Assembly (NCBI RefSeq): GCF_027912495.1
Contig: NZ_CP115463.1
Coordinates: 2,802,501 to 2,866,500 of the forward strand
DNA from: Caulobacter sp. NIBR1757
GTDB taxonomy: Bacteria > Pseudomonadota > Alphaproteobacteria > Caulobacterales > Caulobacteraceae
Length of the DNA stretch: 64,000 nucleotides
Direction: 5' to 3'
This document shows positions 49,077-61,512 of this stretch, piece by piece (the first letter of the stretch is position 1; each line of letters starts with the position of its first letter). The position numbers and the translations under genes are program-made. Below the pieces are notes generated by a model, which saw only the letters and a program-made list of their open reading frames with translations, was not told where the DNA came from and did no database searches.

Positions 49077-49978
49077 GACGCCTTGGACAGCAGTTCGACG
49101 CGGCGAGCCACGATCCCGCCGATCCCGATCCCTGGCTGGCGCTGTGGCTCGACCCCAGCCTGCCGATCGAGCCGCAGGCCAAGCGGGCCCTGCTGAGCGG
49201 CAACGCCTCCTACAGCCGGGCCTTCCTGTTGCCGGCGCTGCGGCCGGTGCTGTTTGTCCTGATGCTGCTTGTCCATCTGGTCCGGCGGGTGTTCGTGCAC
49301 TGGCCGAACTTCAATGGCGGGCTGCACCGGCTGATCCACTGGGGCCTGCGCACCTTTGCGACGCCCGAGACCAACCTGCTGATCATGCGGCACTTCCATA
49401 TCGGCACCGAGCTGCTGGCCTTCATCCGCACCAACGCCGGGGTCGATATCGCGACCCATCCGCTGCGGCCGAAAGCCCTACGGGACCTGGAGGACAACGT
49501 CTTCCTGCAGCACGACCTGAACGTCTTCAATTTCGTCATCGAGCTGAACGCCGCGCTGCAGGCGGAGGGTCGCCAGCTGGAACCGGTGGCCCGGCCGGAT
49601 TTCTCGATGATCTCGGACGAACCGTTCGAGTTCGAACCCTTTCCCGACCGGCCGTGGAACTTCGCCGACGTGCAGACGGCGGTCGAGGTCTACACCCCGA
49701 TGTACGGCCTGATGCTGCCGCGTCACGACTTCGTCCGGGCGGTCAATTCGCTGCAGTTGGACGAGGTGATCGCCATCTATCTGGCCCGGCTGCTGGGGAC
49801 GGACTACCACCTGAATTTCGTCAAGAACGGCCATCCGCTGATTCCCTTGTCGACCTTCGGGGCGGGCTTCCGGCTGATGATGCACGGCCTCGACTGCGAG
49901 GCGCTGCACGGCTGGCTGCGGGAGCTCAAACGACGCCAGGCGGCCGGTCTGCCGCTGGACCCCACCAAGGCCAGCTGA
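49073..49978 (+). CDS. unknown protein of KAS III/HDO operon
   Basis: A 301-residue protein starting with TTG inside the TGA stop of the HDO gene (TTGA). No clear enzymatic motif. A hydrophobic stretch at about residues 51-68 (LLPALRPVLFVLMLLVHLV) may anchor it to the membrane. It contains many His, Phe, Trp and Asn residues (HWPNFNGGLHRLIHWGLR, LIMRHFHIGTELLAFIRTNAG, QHDLNVFNFVIELNAAL, YHLNFVKNGHPLIPLS), suggesting a metal or lipid site. It is possibly the DUF6999 family, from memory and not certain. Position implies it completes the pathway of the two enzymes before it. Confidence 0.7.
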   Translation: MRRLGQQFDAASHDPADPDPWLALWLDPSLPIEPQAKRALLSGNASYSRAFLLPALRPVLFVLMLLVHLVRRVFVHWPNFNGGLHRLIHWGLRTFATPETNLLIMRHFHIGTELLAFIRTNAGVDIATHPLRPKALRDLEDNVFLQHDLNVFNFVIELNAALQAEGRQLEPVARPDFSMISDEPFEFEPFPDRPWNFADVQTAVEVYTPMYGLMLPRHDFVRAVNSLQLDEVIAIYLARLLGTDYHLNFVKNGHPLIPLSTFGAGFRLMMHGLDCEALHGWLRELKRRQAAGLPLDPTKAS

Positions 49979-50024
49979 GCCCCCTGCTGCCACAGGTTGG
50001 CAACAAGTCGGCTCCGTGACGTTT

Positions 50025-50039
50025 GTTCGCATCTTGTTC
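50025..50039 (+). promoter_or_regulatory. LexA/SOS box of uvrA
   Basis: GTTC, seven bases (GCATCTT), GTTC: exactly the alphaproteobacterial SOS box GTTC-N7-GTTC. It lies 83 bases before the uvrA start, so uvrA is expected to be induced by DNA damage. Confidence 0.88.
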
Positions 50040-50121
50040 TTGTGTTAATGCGGGCCCCGAGCACTACATATTGCCGTTGCGCCGGGACCGTTGGTCCGGC
50101 CTTACGCGTTCTCGGGACATC

Positions 50122-53016
<2,895 letters not shown>

Positions 53017-53036
53017 CGCCCCGAACCGGCTGCCTT

Positions 53037-53930
53037 CTAGTCGAAGACGGCCGGGGCGCCGGTCAGCTGGCGGTAGATGCTCGGGGCCGGGGTCAGCATG
53101 ATCAGGTAGCCGAGCGACGAGCCGAACGACAGGATGGCGAAGTAGATCAGGCTAGCCGGGCTGAACACGGCGCCCAGGGACGAGAAGGTCGGGCTCATCG
53201 CCCCGCCCGCCGCCGCCAGGCCGAAGACCAGGGTGATGACCACCATGGCGATGCCCCAGACCAGCAGGATAACCAGCATGCCGAGCACGCCGGCCAGCAG
53301 GTAGGTTCCCAGCAGCGGCCAGTATCGGCCCTTGGTCAGGCGCCAGGACTCGCCGATGGCCAGCCGACGCTGAACGAAGGTGGCGGAACTGGACAGCGAC
53401 AGACGAACCACCAGCAGGAGGCTGGCGACCAGGGCCGCCAGGAACCCGACCAGGCCGACCAGGGCCGACAGGCCGGGGCCGCCGACGAGATAGGCCAGGC
53501 TGGCCAGCACGATCACGGCGACCCAGACGCCGATGAAGATCAGATTGAGCACCAGGGCGAGCAGCATCTGGCGCAGCTCGTCAGCGCCGAACTGCACATA
53601 GCCGAAGCCGCCGGTGTCGGACGGATTGAGCACCAGCCGGGCGGCCGAGGCGTTGAGCAGGCCGCTGATGACGATGGAGACCGCAATCGAGGCGCCGTAG
53701 CCCGGCGCCATCTGGCGGTACATCTCCAGGATCTGCCCCGGATCGACGTCGCCGGAGACGCCCATCGTCTGGGCCTCGGCGAAGGCGGGGCCGGAGAGCA
53801 CCGTCATCAGGGCGAAGGTGGTGATCGTCGAGATGAAGGCCAGCAGGCCCCACATCAGGACGGTCCGGGGGTTGGACCGCGCCAGGCCAAAGCCGCCCAG
53901 CGCCGCGTCGGTGGCCGAAATCTCGCTCAT
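53037..53930 (-). CDS. polytopic membrane protein (paralogue family A)
   Basis: A 297-residue protein with six or seven hydrophobic segments: LMWGLLAFISTITTFALMTVL, IAVSIVISGLLNASAA, LLALVLNLIFIGVWVAVIVLASLAYLV, LVGLVGFLAALVASLLLVVRLSL, LLGTYLLAGVLGMLVILLVWGIAMVVITLVFG. The loop motif AIGESWRLTKGRYWPLLGTYLL is shared with the proteins at 55062 and 56194 ([28 protein letters not shown]) and, more weakly, at 29320 and 30072. The family seems specific to Caulobacterales and its function is unknown. AAGGATG precedes the ATG. Confidence 0.75.
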   Translation of the reverse strand: MSEISATDAALGGFGLARSNPRTVLMWGLLAFISTITTFALMTVLSGPAFAEAQTMGVSGDVDPGQILEMYRQMAPGYGASIAVSIVISGLLNASAARLVLNPSDTGGFGYVQFGADELRQMLLALVLNLIFIGVWVAVIVLASLAYLVGGPGLSALVGLVGFLAALVASLLLVVRLSLSSSATFVQRRLAIGESWRLTKGRYWPLLGTYLLAGVLGMLVILLVWGIAMVVITLVFGLAAAGGAMSPTFSSLGAVFSPASLIYFAILSFGSSLGYLIMLTPAPSIYRQLTGAPAVFD

Positions 53931-54148
53931 GACATCCTTCCCTTGCGCCCGTCTGGCCGGGCCGCCGCCCCTTGGTTAGCAGACCCTCCGGCCGGGAGCG
54001 ATAGGGGGACGACAGGTCGCGAATGCCCAGTCCGGGTCACAGTGGCGTTCCGGGTTCCGTCATGTTAGCTTCGTTAATCCGGTCGGCCCAGAGGCATGCC
54101 AATGGGGGGATGGCCGGTCCTCCTCGATCCCTAGTTGAAGAGTCTCCC

Positions 54149-54424
54149 ATGAAGGTCATTCTCGTCGCCCTCGCCTGCGCGACCCTCGCCACCGCCAGCT
54201 TCGCCGCCGACACCGGCAAACCGGGCGACGGGGCCAAGAAGGAAGCCAAGAAGGATCCCAACCGGATGGTCTGCAAGAAGACCCCGGTGATCGGCACCCG
54301 CTTCCCCTCCAAGGTCTGCCGCACGCAGACCGACTGGGAAAAGCAGGCCGAGCTGGACAAGCGCGAGCTGGAAGCCCAGCAGCGCGCCGGCCTGACCACC
54401 TGCGCCACCAACCCCTGCAGCTGA
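54149..54424 (+). CDS. small secreted protein with conserved cysteine core
   Basis: A 91-residue exported protein: signal MKVILVALACATLATASFA, then a Lys-rich linker (GDGAKKEAKKDPN) and a core RMVCKKTPVIGTRFPSKVCRTQTDWEKQ with two cysteines, a pattern (C-x..P-x-x-G-[ST]R-x..-K-x-C-x-T-x-x-[DE]W) recurring in small exported proteins of Caulobacterales and Sphingomonadales. Two further Cys at the end (TCATNPC) allow a second disulfide. Function unknown. GAAGAG lies before the ATG. GST gene follows after 7 bases. Confidence 0.75.
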   Translation: MKVILVALACATLATASFAADTGKPGDGAKKEAKKDPNRMVCKKTPVIGTRFPSKVCRTQTDWEKQAELDKRELEAQQRAGLTTCATNPCS

Positions 54425-54431
54425 TCCACCC

Positions 54432-55052
54432 GTGATCCTGTATGGCGAGCGCAACCCGGCGCCCAATCCGCGCCGGGTGCGCATTTTCGTGGCCGAAAAA
54501 GGCATCGACCTGCCCGAGACCCGGGTGGAGATGCGGCGCCGCGAGCACAAGAGCGACGAGCACCGGGCCCGCAATTCGCTGGGCCAGCTGCCGACCCTGG
54601 TGCTCGACGACGGCACGGGGATTTCCGAGAGCGTGGCCATCTGCCGCTACCTCGAAAGCCTGTATCCCGAACCGGCGATGTTCGGGCGGACCGGCGTCGA
54701 GCAGGCGCTGGTCGACATGTGGATCCGGCGCATCGAGTTCCAGGTGATGACGCCGGTCGGGATGTTCTGGCGCCACGCCCATCCCCTGACCGCCGCCCTG
54801 CTCACCCAGTTCAACGACTTCGGCGAGTCCAACCGCGAGCTCTACGCCCGCGCCTGCGGCTGGCTGGACAGGGAACTCAGCTCCGGCGGGCCGTTCATCG
54901 CCGGCGACAGCTACACGATGGCCGATATCTGTGCTCTGTCGACGGTGGACTTCGCTGCCTTCACGGGCCTGGAAATGCCGGAAGACGCCAGCGCCCTGCG
55001 CGCCTGGCACGCCCGGGTCAGCGAACGGCCGAGCGCGAGCGCCAACGCCTGA
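54432..55052 (+). CDS. glutathione S-transferase
   Basis: A 206-residue GST. The N-terminal thioredoxin fold starts MILYGERNPAPNPRRVRIFVAEKGIDLPETRVEM; GQLPTLVLDDGTGISESVAICRYLESLYP contains the cis-Pro and the ESVAI glutathione motif; the C-terminal helical domain has the N-capping box IAGDSYTMADICALSTVDFAA. Class is uncertain; no Tyr/Ser/Cys is obvious at the classical position (about GERNPAPNP). The start is a GTG 7 bases after the small secreted protein gene, suggesting co-transcription. The enzyme detoxifies electrophiles using glutathione. Confidence 0.92.
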   Translation: MILYGERNPAPNPRRVRIFVAEKGIDLPETRVEMRRREHKSDEHRARNSLGQLPTLVLDDGTGISESVAICRYLESLYPEPAMFGRTGVEQALVDMWIRRIEFQVMTPVGMFWRHAHPLTAALLTQFNDFGESNRELYARACGWLDRELSSGGPFIAGDSYTMADICALSTVDFAAFTGLEMPEDASALRAWHARVSERPSASANA

Positions 55053-55061
55053 GCTGAGCGG

Positions 55062-56009
55062 CTAGACGGCGGTCTCGTGCTCGAGGATGTCGTCCTCGGG
55101 CTCGGGGGCCTCGTCGCCCGGCGGCGACAGCTCGCGGTAGGCATAGACCACCGTCGCGCAGACCACGCAGAACAGGATGGCCAGCAGGGCCGACTCGAAG
55201 ACCCGCCGCAGCATCGGTCCCGGTCCGAAGTAGTCGAGATAGCCCTGGCCGGACGGGAACAGGAAGGCGCTCAGCTCGCCCGGCGGAATGCCCAGCACGA
55301 AGGTCACCAGCACGGCGACCAGCGAGAAGGCGATCACCGCCCCGAAGGCCACGGCCAGGGTCCAGAGCAGGGACAGCGCCGTGCCGGCCAGCAGCTGCCA
55401 GAAGGCCCCGTGCGTCATCTTCCAGGAGCCCATGACATCCAGCCGATGCTGGTCGATGGCCACCGGCGCGGTGAGCGACAGGCGGATAATGAAATAAGCC
55501 TGCAGGAACAGCACCGACAACGGACCCAGCAGGGCCATGAGCCCGGCCAGCCCGACCCGCTCGGCCAGCGGCCCGGCCAGGGCGCGGCTAAGGCCGAGCA
55601 CGATGCCGAACGGCACGGCCGCCACGGTAATGGCCAGCAGGATGGCCAGGAACAGCCAGAACATCCGCGCCTCGTCGGCCCCGAGCCGGAAGTCAGGATT
55701 GTGGGTCTTGCCCAGCATCACCCGGAAGATCGACGGGGTGACGACGCAGAGGCTGGCGAAGGTCAGGAAGAGGGCGATGGCCGCGGCCGGCAGCAGATGC
55801 AGCGCCAGGTCCTGAAGCGTCGCCCAGGACCATTCGAAGCCCCGCGCGGTCTGCAGCTGGATCAGGCGCTGGGCCCAGGGCGACAGGTTGAACAGCGCCG
55901 CCGCGAGGTTGAGCACCAGCAAGGCGATCATCCACACCGTCACCGGCCGCGGCCGGTCACGGATGAAGCGGAAGCCCTCTAGGGACGCCTGAACGGGCGA
56001 GAAGGACAT
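55062..56009 (-). CDS. polytopic membrane protein (paralogue family A)
   Basis: A 315-residue protein with about six hydrophobic segments (VWMIALLVLNLAAALFNL, LLPAAAIALFLTFASLCVV, FWLFLAILLAITVAAVPFGIVLGL, GLMALLGPLSVLFLQAYFIIRL, LAGTALSLLWTLAVAFGAVIAFSLVAVLVTFVLG, LLAILFCVVCATVVYAY). Shared loop motif DVMGSWKMTHGAFWQLLAG. The C-terminus is acidic (PGDEAPEPEDDILEHE). Begins MSFSPVQASLEGFRFIRDRPRPV, comparable to MSEISATDAALGGFGLARSNPRTV of 53037: the same pattern in both. No known function. Confidence 0.75.
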   Translation of the reverse strand: MSFSPVQASLEGFRFIRDRPRPVTVWMIALLVLNLAAALFNLSPWAQRLIQLQTARGFEWSWATLQDLALHLLPAAAIALFLTFASLCVVTPSIFRVMLGKTHNPDFRLGADEARMFWLFLAILLAITVAAVPFGIVLGLSRALAGPLAERVGLAGLMALLGPLSVLFLQAYFIIRLSLTAPVAIDQHRLDVMGSWKMTHGAFWQLLAGTALSLLWTLAVAFGAVIAFSLVAVLVTFVLGIPPGELSAFLFPSGQGYLDYFGPGPMLRRVFESALLAILFCVVCATVVYAYRELSPPGDEAPEPEDDILEHETAV

Positions 56010-56193
56010 CTGGCGACTCTATCCCCGAAGCCCGTTGCGGGCTTCTGACTTATCTTCAGAACGCGTCCAGGCGGGTTAACCGCAACATCTAACCCTGACG
56101 CGCTCGGCCGCGGGTCGGCTGATTCGCTTCACCCTTGGACAGGCCAAGCTTATGCCAGCATTTCAGACCAACGCGACAGCGTCTGGACGCGGT

Positions 56194-57114
56194 TCAGAAG
56201 GTCTCTTCGTTGCTTGTGCCCAGTTGGCCATAGGCCTCGGCCCAGGGCGCGGTCTGCACGACCGTCAGATAGCTCTGGAAGATCGAGGCCAGCGTGATCC
56301 AGACCACGGCGATCGGCCACAGGGACTTGATCTTCTCGGGCGTGAAGAAGGCTCCCGGATCCTCGCTGGCCAGGGCCTGGAACATCCCGGTCGAGGCCAT
56401 CACCGCCAGGATGGAGCCGCCGACGACCACCCCGACCACAATGGCCAGCAGCAGGCTGATGATGAAGTTGATCAGGCCGACCAGGAACAGGCCGAAGGCA
56501 TGTCCCCGGGTCAGGGACCAGCTCTCGAACAGCAGGAAGCTCTTGCGCTCCCAGCTCATCGCCAGGCCCAGCGAGAAGCGCAGCCCGCCCCAGACCAGGA
56601 CACCCAGCGCCGCCAGCCCCAGGACGATCGCGACCGGCAGGGTGGCGCTCTCGGAAATCTGGTGCGCGATCAGGGCCAGGACGGCGACGAGCCCGGCCAG
56701 GAGGCCCGCGGCCATGAGCAGGAGGACAGCGTAGACGATGGTGACCACCACCAGCATGACCTCGGCCATGCTCACCCGCATATAGAACCAGGACTTCTCC
56801 TCGGGCTTCAACATGGCCCGGAACAGCGCGCCGGTCGTAAGCCCGTAGGCCAGCAGGGCGGCGATCCAGGTGAGCGGGGTCACCGTATTCATCTGGGCGG
56901 AGAGCATCATGATCTGCTCGGGGTCGGGATCAGTATTGTTCTGCACCCCGGCCACAGCCAGATCGAAGAACTGCAGCAGGGCCGGCAGGATCAGCAGCAT
57001 CGGCCCGACCGACAGGAGCATGGTGACCAGCCCCCAGATGATGGGCGGCAGAGGCTTGCGTCCGATGACTCCAAAGCCCGCAAAGGCCGCCTTGCCGATA
57101 TCCAGTTGAGCCAT
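56194..57114 (-). CDS. polytopic membrane protein (paralogue family A)
   Basis: A 306-residue protein: [52 protein letters not shown] at the start, then about five further hydrophobic segments ([100 protein letters not shown]). The motif [24 protein letters not shown] corresponds to the paralogue loop. Third member of the family between uvrA and trmFO. A gap of 184 bases separates it from the member at 55062, with no gene visible. Confidence 0.75.
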   Translation of the reverse strand: MAQLDIGKAAFAGFGVIGRKPLPPIIWGLVTMLLSVGPMLLILPALLQFFDLAVAGVQNNTDPDPEQIMMLSAQMNTVTPLTWIAALLAYGLTTGALFRAMLKPEEKSWFYMRVSMAEVMLVVVTIVYAVLLLMAAGLLAGLVAVLALIAHQISESATLPVAIVLGLAALGVLVWGGLRFSLGLAMSWERKSFLLFESWSLTRGHAFGLFLVGLINFIISLLLAIVVGVVVGGSILAVMASTGMFQALASEDPGAFFTPEKIKSLWPIAVVWITLASIFQSYLTVVQTAPWAEAYGQLGTSNEETF

Positions 57115-57254
57115 GTTCGCCTCCCCCGAGGGTGTTCATCCGCCGGCAACCACACCACAGGCCAGACCATCACGCCACCCCAAAGCGAACCGGGGCGGCG
57201 GGCGGCTTCCCAAATCTGTTTCGTCGGCGGCGATTGGCGACTATCTGTCCGCCC

Positions 57255-58652
57255 ATGACGACAAAACCCATCCATGTGATCGGCGGCGGACTGGCCGGCT
57301 CCGAAGCGACCTGGCAGATCGCCCGGACCGGCGTTCCGGTCGTGCTGCACGAGATGCGCCCGGTGCGCGGCACCGACGCCCACCAAACCGATGGGCTGGC
57401 CGAACTGGTCTGTTCCAACAGCTTCCGCTCCGACGACTGGCGGTTCAACGCCGTCGGCCTGCTGCATGCCGAGATGCGGCGCTGCGATTCCATCATCATG
57501 GCCTGCGGCGATGCCCATCAGGTGCCGGCCGGCGGGGCCCTGGCTGTCGACCGCGACGGCTTCTCGGCGGCCGTGACGGCGAAGCTGGAAGCCCATCCGC
57601 TGGTCACCATCGCGCGCGAGGAAGTGGCCGGCCTGCCGCCCGCCGACTGGGACAGCGTCATCGTCGCCACCGGTCCCCTCACCTCTCCGGCCCTGGCCGA
57701 GGCGATCCTGTCGCTCACCGGCGAGGACAGCCTGTCCTTCTTCGACGCCATCGCGCCGATCATCCATCTTGAATCCATCGACATGGACATCGCGTGGCGC
57801 CAGTCGCGCTACGACAAGGAAGGCCCGGGCGGCGACGCGGCCGCCTACATCAACTGCCCGATGGACAAGGCGCAGTACGAGGCCTTCATCGACGCCCTGC
57901 TGAACGGGCCCAAGGCCGAGTTCAAGGACTGGGAGCATGTTCCCTATTTCGACGGCTGCCTGCCGATCGAAGTGATGGCCGAGCGGGGCCGCGAGACCCT
58001 GCGCCACGGGCCGATGAAGCCGGTCGGCCTGACCAACCCGCGCGACCCGCTGGTCAAGGCCCACGCCATCGTGCAACTGCGCCAGGACAACGCGCTGGGC
58101 ACCCTGTGGAACATGGTGGGCTTCCAGACCAAGCTGAAGCACGGCGCCCAGGCCGAGGTGTTCCGAATGATCCCGGGCTTGCAGGACGCGCAGTTCGCGC
58201 GGCTGGGCGGCCTGCACCGCAACACCTTCCTCAACAGCCCGCGCCTGCTCGACGAGCAGCTGCGCCTGCGGGCCGACAAACGCCTGCGCTTCGCCGGCCA
58301 GGTGACCGGCGTCGAGGGCTATGTCGAAAGCGCCGCCATCGGCCTGCTGACCGGCCGGCTGGCCGCGGCGGAACGGATTGGCGCGCCGATCCAGACGCCG
58401 CCCGAAACCACGGCGCTCGGCGCCCTTGCCGCCCACATCACCGGCGGCCACATGGTCGACGGCAAGGGCAGCTTCCAGCCGATGAACATCAACTACGGCC
58501 TGTTGCCGCCCATGGAGGCCCCGAAGAAGGGCCCGGACGGCGAGAAGATCCCGCTGAAGGAACGCGGCCGGGCCAAGAAGCAGCTGATGAGCCAGCGGGC
58601 GCTGGATGACCTGGACCGATGGATCGGCGCGCGGGCTCTGGCGGCGGAGTAG
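57255..58652 (+). CDS. trmFO: methylenetetrahydrofolate-tRNA-(uracil-5-)-methyltransferase TrmFO
   Basis: A 465-residue flavoenzyme that makes m5U54 in tRNA using methylene-THF and FADH2. FAD motif [29 protein letters not shown]; conserved [27 protein letters not shown] and [18 protein letters not shown]; then [43 protein letters not shown] and [22 protein letters not shown]; and [15 protein letters not shown] near the end. Length and motifs are full. The ATG at 57255 is the family start. Followed by an S9 peptidase gene after 68 bases. Confidence 0.97.
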   Translation: MTTKPIHVIGGGLAGSEATWQIARTGVPVVLHEMRPVRGTDAHQTDGLAELVCSNSFRSDDWRFNAVGLLHAEMRRCDSIIMACGDAHQVPAGGALAVDRDGFSAAVTAKLEAHPLVTIAREEVAGLPPADWDSVIVATGPLTSPALAEAILSLTGEDSLSFFDAIAPIIHLESIDMDIAWRQSRYDKEGPGGDAAAYINCPMDKAQYEAFIDALLNGPKAEFKDWEHVPYFDGCLPIEVMAERGRETLRHGPMKPVGLTNPRDPLVKAHAIVQLRQDNALGTLWNMVGFQTKLKHGAQAEVFRMIPGLQDAQFARLGGLHRNTFLNSPRLLDEQLRLRADKRLRFAGQVTGVEGYVESAAIGLLTGRLAAAERIGAPIQTPPETTALGALAAHITGGHMVDGKGSFQPMNINYGLLPPMEAPKKGPDGEKIPLKERGRAKKQLMSQRALDDLDRWIGARALAAE

Positions 58653-58720
58653 GCTGGAAACGGCTCCCCGGCGGGTCTAGGTTTCCCGCCAATCACAACG
58701 CCTTCCGGGGAACACCCAGT

Positions 58721-60796
58721 ATGAAGATCGCCTTCCGCCTGCTGGCCGGCGCCGCGCTCGCCGCCACCATGGTCGTCGGAGCTGTCGAAGCCCGCCCGTT
58801 CACGCCCAAGGACATGGTCACCCTTGACCGGGTCAGCGACCCGCGCGTCTCGCCCGACGGCCGCTGGGTGGTCTACAGCCTGCGGACCATGGACTACGAC
58901 GCCAACAAGGCCTCGATGTCCCTGTGGCTGATCGACCTGAAGGCCAGGGACGGCAAGCCGACCCGTCTGGCCGCCTCGGACGGCGGGGCGACCTCGCCGC
59001 GCTGGTCGGGCGACAGCAAGGCCATCTACTTCGCCTCCGGCCGCGCCGGCGGGACCGACCAGGTGTTCAAGCTGGATGTGGCCAGCGGCGCGGTCACCCA
59101 GGTGACCAACCTGCCGCTGGATGTCGGCGCCTTCGCCGTGTCGCCGGACGGCAAGACGGTCGTGGTGTCGCTCAGCGTCGACGCGGAATGCCCGGATATC
59201 CTGTGCAAGAAGAAGATGCCCGAGGACCTGACGCCCAAGTCGAACGGCGTGGTCTACGACCGTCTGTTCATTCGCCACTGGGACGCCTGGGCCGACGGCA
59301 AGCGCAACAGCCTGTTCGCCCTGTCGCTGGGTCCCGACGGCAAGGCCGCCCCGGCCGAGCAGGCCGTCCACCTGATGCGGAGCGTCGATGGCGACGCGCC
59401 GTCCAAGCCCTTCGGCGACGACAGCGAATTCACCTTCACCCCCGACTCGAAGTCGGTCGTCTACAGCGTCCGCATCGCCGGCAAGACCGAGCCCTGGTCG
59501 ACCAACTTCGACCTCTGGCAGGTTCCTCTCAGCGGCGAGGGCGCGGCCAACCTGACGCAGGCCAACAAGGCCTGGGACACCGGCGCGGTCTTCTCGCCGG
59601 ACGGCAAGACCATGGCCTACCGCGCCATGAAGCGGCCCGGCTTCGAGGCCGACCGCTGGCAGATCGTGCTGCGTGACGTGGCCACCGGCCAGACCCGCGA
59701 GCTGGCCGCCGGCTGGGACCGCTCGGCCGACACCCTTGCCTGGGCTCCGGACGGCAAGAGCCTCTATGTCACGGCCCAGGACATCGGCCAGACCCGCCTG
59801 TTCGCCATCGACGCCAGGACCGGCAAGGTCACGGCCAAGACCGGCGCCGGCCATGTCAGCGCCTTCAGCCTGACCCCCACGGGCGCCGTCTATGCCCAGG
59901 ACCAGCTGGACGCCCCGGCCCAGCTGTGGGTGCAGGACTTCAAGGCCAAGGCCATGCCGCGGCCGATCACCGACGTGAACGCCGCCCAACTCAAGGACGT
60001 CGACTGGGGCGCCTACGAGCAGTTCGAGTTCGCCGGCTGGAACAATGAGACGGTGCGCGGCTATCTGGTGAAGCCCGCCAACTTCGATCCCGCCAAGAAG
60101 TATCCGGTCGCCTTCCTGATCCACGGTGGGCCGCAGGGGTCGTTCGGCAACCTGTTCCACTACCGCTGGAACGCCCAGACCTACGCCTCTCGTGGCTATG
60201 CGGTGGTGATGATCGATTTCCACGGCTCGACCGGCTATGGCCAGGGCTTTACCGACGCCATCAGCCAGCACTGGGGCGACCGCCCGCTGGAAGACCTGCA
60301 GAAGGGCTGGGACCACGCCCTGACCAAGTACAGCTTCCTCGACGGCGACCGGACCTGCGCGCTGGGCGGGTCGTACGGCGGCTTCATGATCAACTGGATC
60401 GCCGGAAATTGGGCCAAGCCCTGGAAGTGCCTGGTCAACCACGACGGCATCTTCGACGCCCGCTTCATGGGCTATTCGACCGAGGAGTTGTGGTTCAGCG
60501 AATGGGAAAACGGCGGCACGCCGTATGACCCGAACACCACCTACGACAGGTTCAACCCGTCCAACCACGTCAAGGACTGGAACACCCCGATGCTGGTGGT
60601 CCATGGCGGCAAGGACTACCGCGTGCCGCTCGAGGAAGGCATCGCCACCTTCACCGCCCTGCAGCGCAAGGGCGTGCCCAGCAAGTTCCTCTACTTCCCG
60701 GAGGAGAACCACTGGGTGCTGAAGGCGCAGAACTCGGTGCAGTGGCACGACGAGGTGCTGGGCTGGCTGGACGAGTGGACGGCGGAGAAGAAGTAG
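58721..60796 (+). CDS. S9 family prolyl oligopeptidase-like peptidase, exported
   Basis: A 691-residue periplasmic peptidase. Signal MKIAFRLLAGAALAATMVVGAVEA. A seven-blade-type beta propeller (residues about 30-420) shows many SPDGK / TPDSK repeats. The C-terminal alpha/beta hydrolase has HGGPQGSFG, nucleophile GGSYGGFM (Ser about 550), acid in VHGGKDYRVP and histidine in EENHWVLK, giving the S9 triad. This is the dipeptidyl/oligopeptidyl peptidase (S9C) form. Presumed role: breakdown of peptides in the periplasm. Likely independent gene, though close to trmFO. Confidence 0.93.
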   Translation: MKIAFRLLAGAALAATMVVGAVEARPFTPKDMVTLDRVSDPRVSPDGRWVVYSLRTMDYDANKASMSLWLIDLKARDGKPTRLAASDGGATSPRWSGDSKAIYFASGRAGGTDQVFKLDVASGAVTQVTNLPLDVGAFAVSPDGKTVVVSLSVDAECPDILCKKKMPEDLTPKSNGVVYDRLFIRHWDAWADGKRNSLFALSLGPDGKAAPAEQAVHLMRSVDGDAPSKPFGDDSEFTFTPDSKSVVYSVRIAGKTEPWSTNFDLWQVPLSGEGAANLTQANKAWDTGAVFSPDGKTMAYRAMKRPGFEADRWQIVLRDVATGQTRELAAGWDRSADTLAWAPDGKSLYVTAQDIGQTRLFAIDARTGKVTAKTGAGHVSAFSLTPTGAVYAQDQLDAPAQLWVQDFKAKAMPRPITDVNAAQLKDVDWGAYEQFEFAGWNNETVRGYLVKPANFDPAKKYPVAFLIHGGPQGSFGNLFHYRWNAQTYASRGYAVVMIDFHGSTGYGQGFTDAISQHWGDRPLEDLQKGWDHALTKYSFLDGDRTCALGGSYGGFMINWIAGNWAKPWKCLVNHDGIFDARFMGYSTEELWFSEWENGGTPYDPNTTYDRFNPSNHVKDWNTPMLVVHGGKDYRVPLEEGIATFTALQRKGVPSKFLYFPEENHWVLKAQNSVQWHDEVLGWLDEWTAEKK

Positions 60797-60800
60797 GCGG

Positions 60801-61451
60801 CTACAGCCGGCCCGTCAGGACCGCCCAGGTGATCCGGAGCCGCTTGCCCAGCGGCCCCGGCTTGCCACGCGCTGCATAGACCCTGGCCAGCGCCGCGTGG
60901 GCGACCGCCGGGAAGGCGTCGGTGGGCAGCGTGGCGAGCGCCGTCCGCCCGCGCTTCAGCACATCGCCGACCGCCGCCCGGTCCGCCTGTCCCGAACGCG
61001 CCAGATGCAGCGCCCGCGCCGCGTCGGCCACCTGTTCGACCCGGGCGTCCGGATGCAGGCGCAGGGCGGCCAGGGCCATGACGACGCCGTCGGTCTCGTC
61101 GATGCGGGCCAGCAGCGCCTCGTCGTCGGCGGGCGGCGCCAGGGCGTCGATATAGCGGTCTGGCAGGCCGGCGACCGTATCCATGGGAAACCGGGCGGCC
61201 TTGAGCCCTTCCAGCACGGCGTGGCCGCGCGTGTCGCCACGGGCCATCAGACCCTCCAGCGCCTCTCGCCACCAGGCCAGGCGCATCTCGCCGACCAGCG
61301 GATCGCGCACCTTACGCCCCACGGCCGACAGTTCGTTGTCGAGGCTGTAGAGGGCGACCAGATCGGCGCGCGCCGCCGGATCAGCGGCGAAGCGGCTGGA
61401 CAGCCAGCGATCGGGGTCCTTGTCGGCGAGGATGGCGTCGAGGTCTTGCAT
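60801..61451 (-). CDS. squalene/phytoene synthase-family protein (NDUFAF6-like)
   Basis: A 216-residue protein of the squalene/phytoene-synthase fold, lacking the strong DxxxD Mg-binding motifs of true synthases: the first region reads LYSLDNELSAVGRKVRDPLVGEMRLAWWREALEGL and the second LARIDETDGVVMALAALRLHPDARVEQVADAARALHL. This short form resembles the alphaproteobacterial relatives of mitochondrial NDUFAF6, a complex I assembly factor; enzymatic activity is doubtful. An ATG at 61451 or GTG at 61460 may start it. A strong terminator lies immediately upstream. Confidence 0.78.
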   Translation of the reverse strand: MQDLDAILADKDPDRWLSSRFAADPAARADLVALYSLDNELSAVGRKVRDPLVGEMRLAWWREALEGLMARGDTRGHAVLEGLKAARFPMDTVAGLPDRYIDALAPPADDEALLARIDETDGVVMALAALRLHPDARVEQVADAARALHLARSGQADRAAVGDVLKRGRTALATLPTDAFPAVAHAALARVYAARGKPGPLGKRLRITWAVLTGRL

Positions 61452-61462
61452 GAGGTCCACGA

Positions 61463-61491
61463 AAAAGGGCCCGCCGTCGCCGGCGGGCCCC
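61463..61491 (-). terminator. rho-independent terminator after PuuD-like gene
   Basis: On the minus strand GGGCCCGCCGG / CGGCGGGCCC with a short loop, followed by TTTTT. It lies 22 bases beyond the stop of the PuuD-like gene and just before the start of the synthase-family gene. Confidence 0.85.
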
Positions 61492-61512
61492 TCTCTTAGC
61501 TCAAGCCGATGA

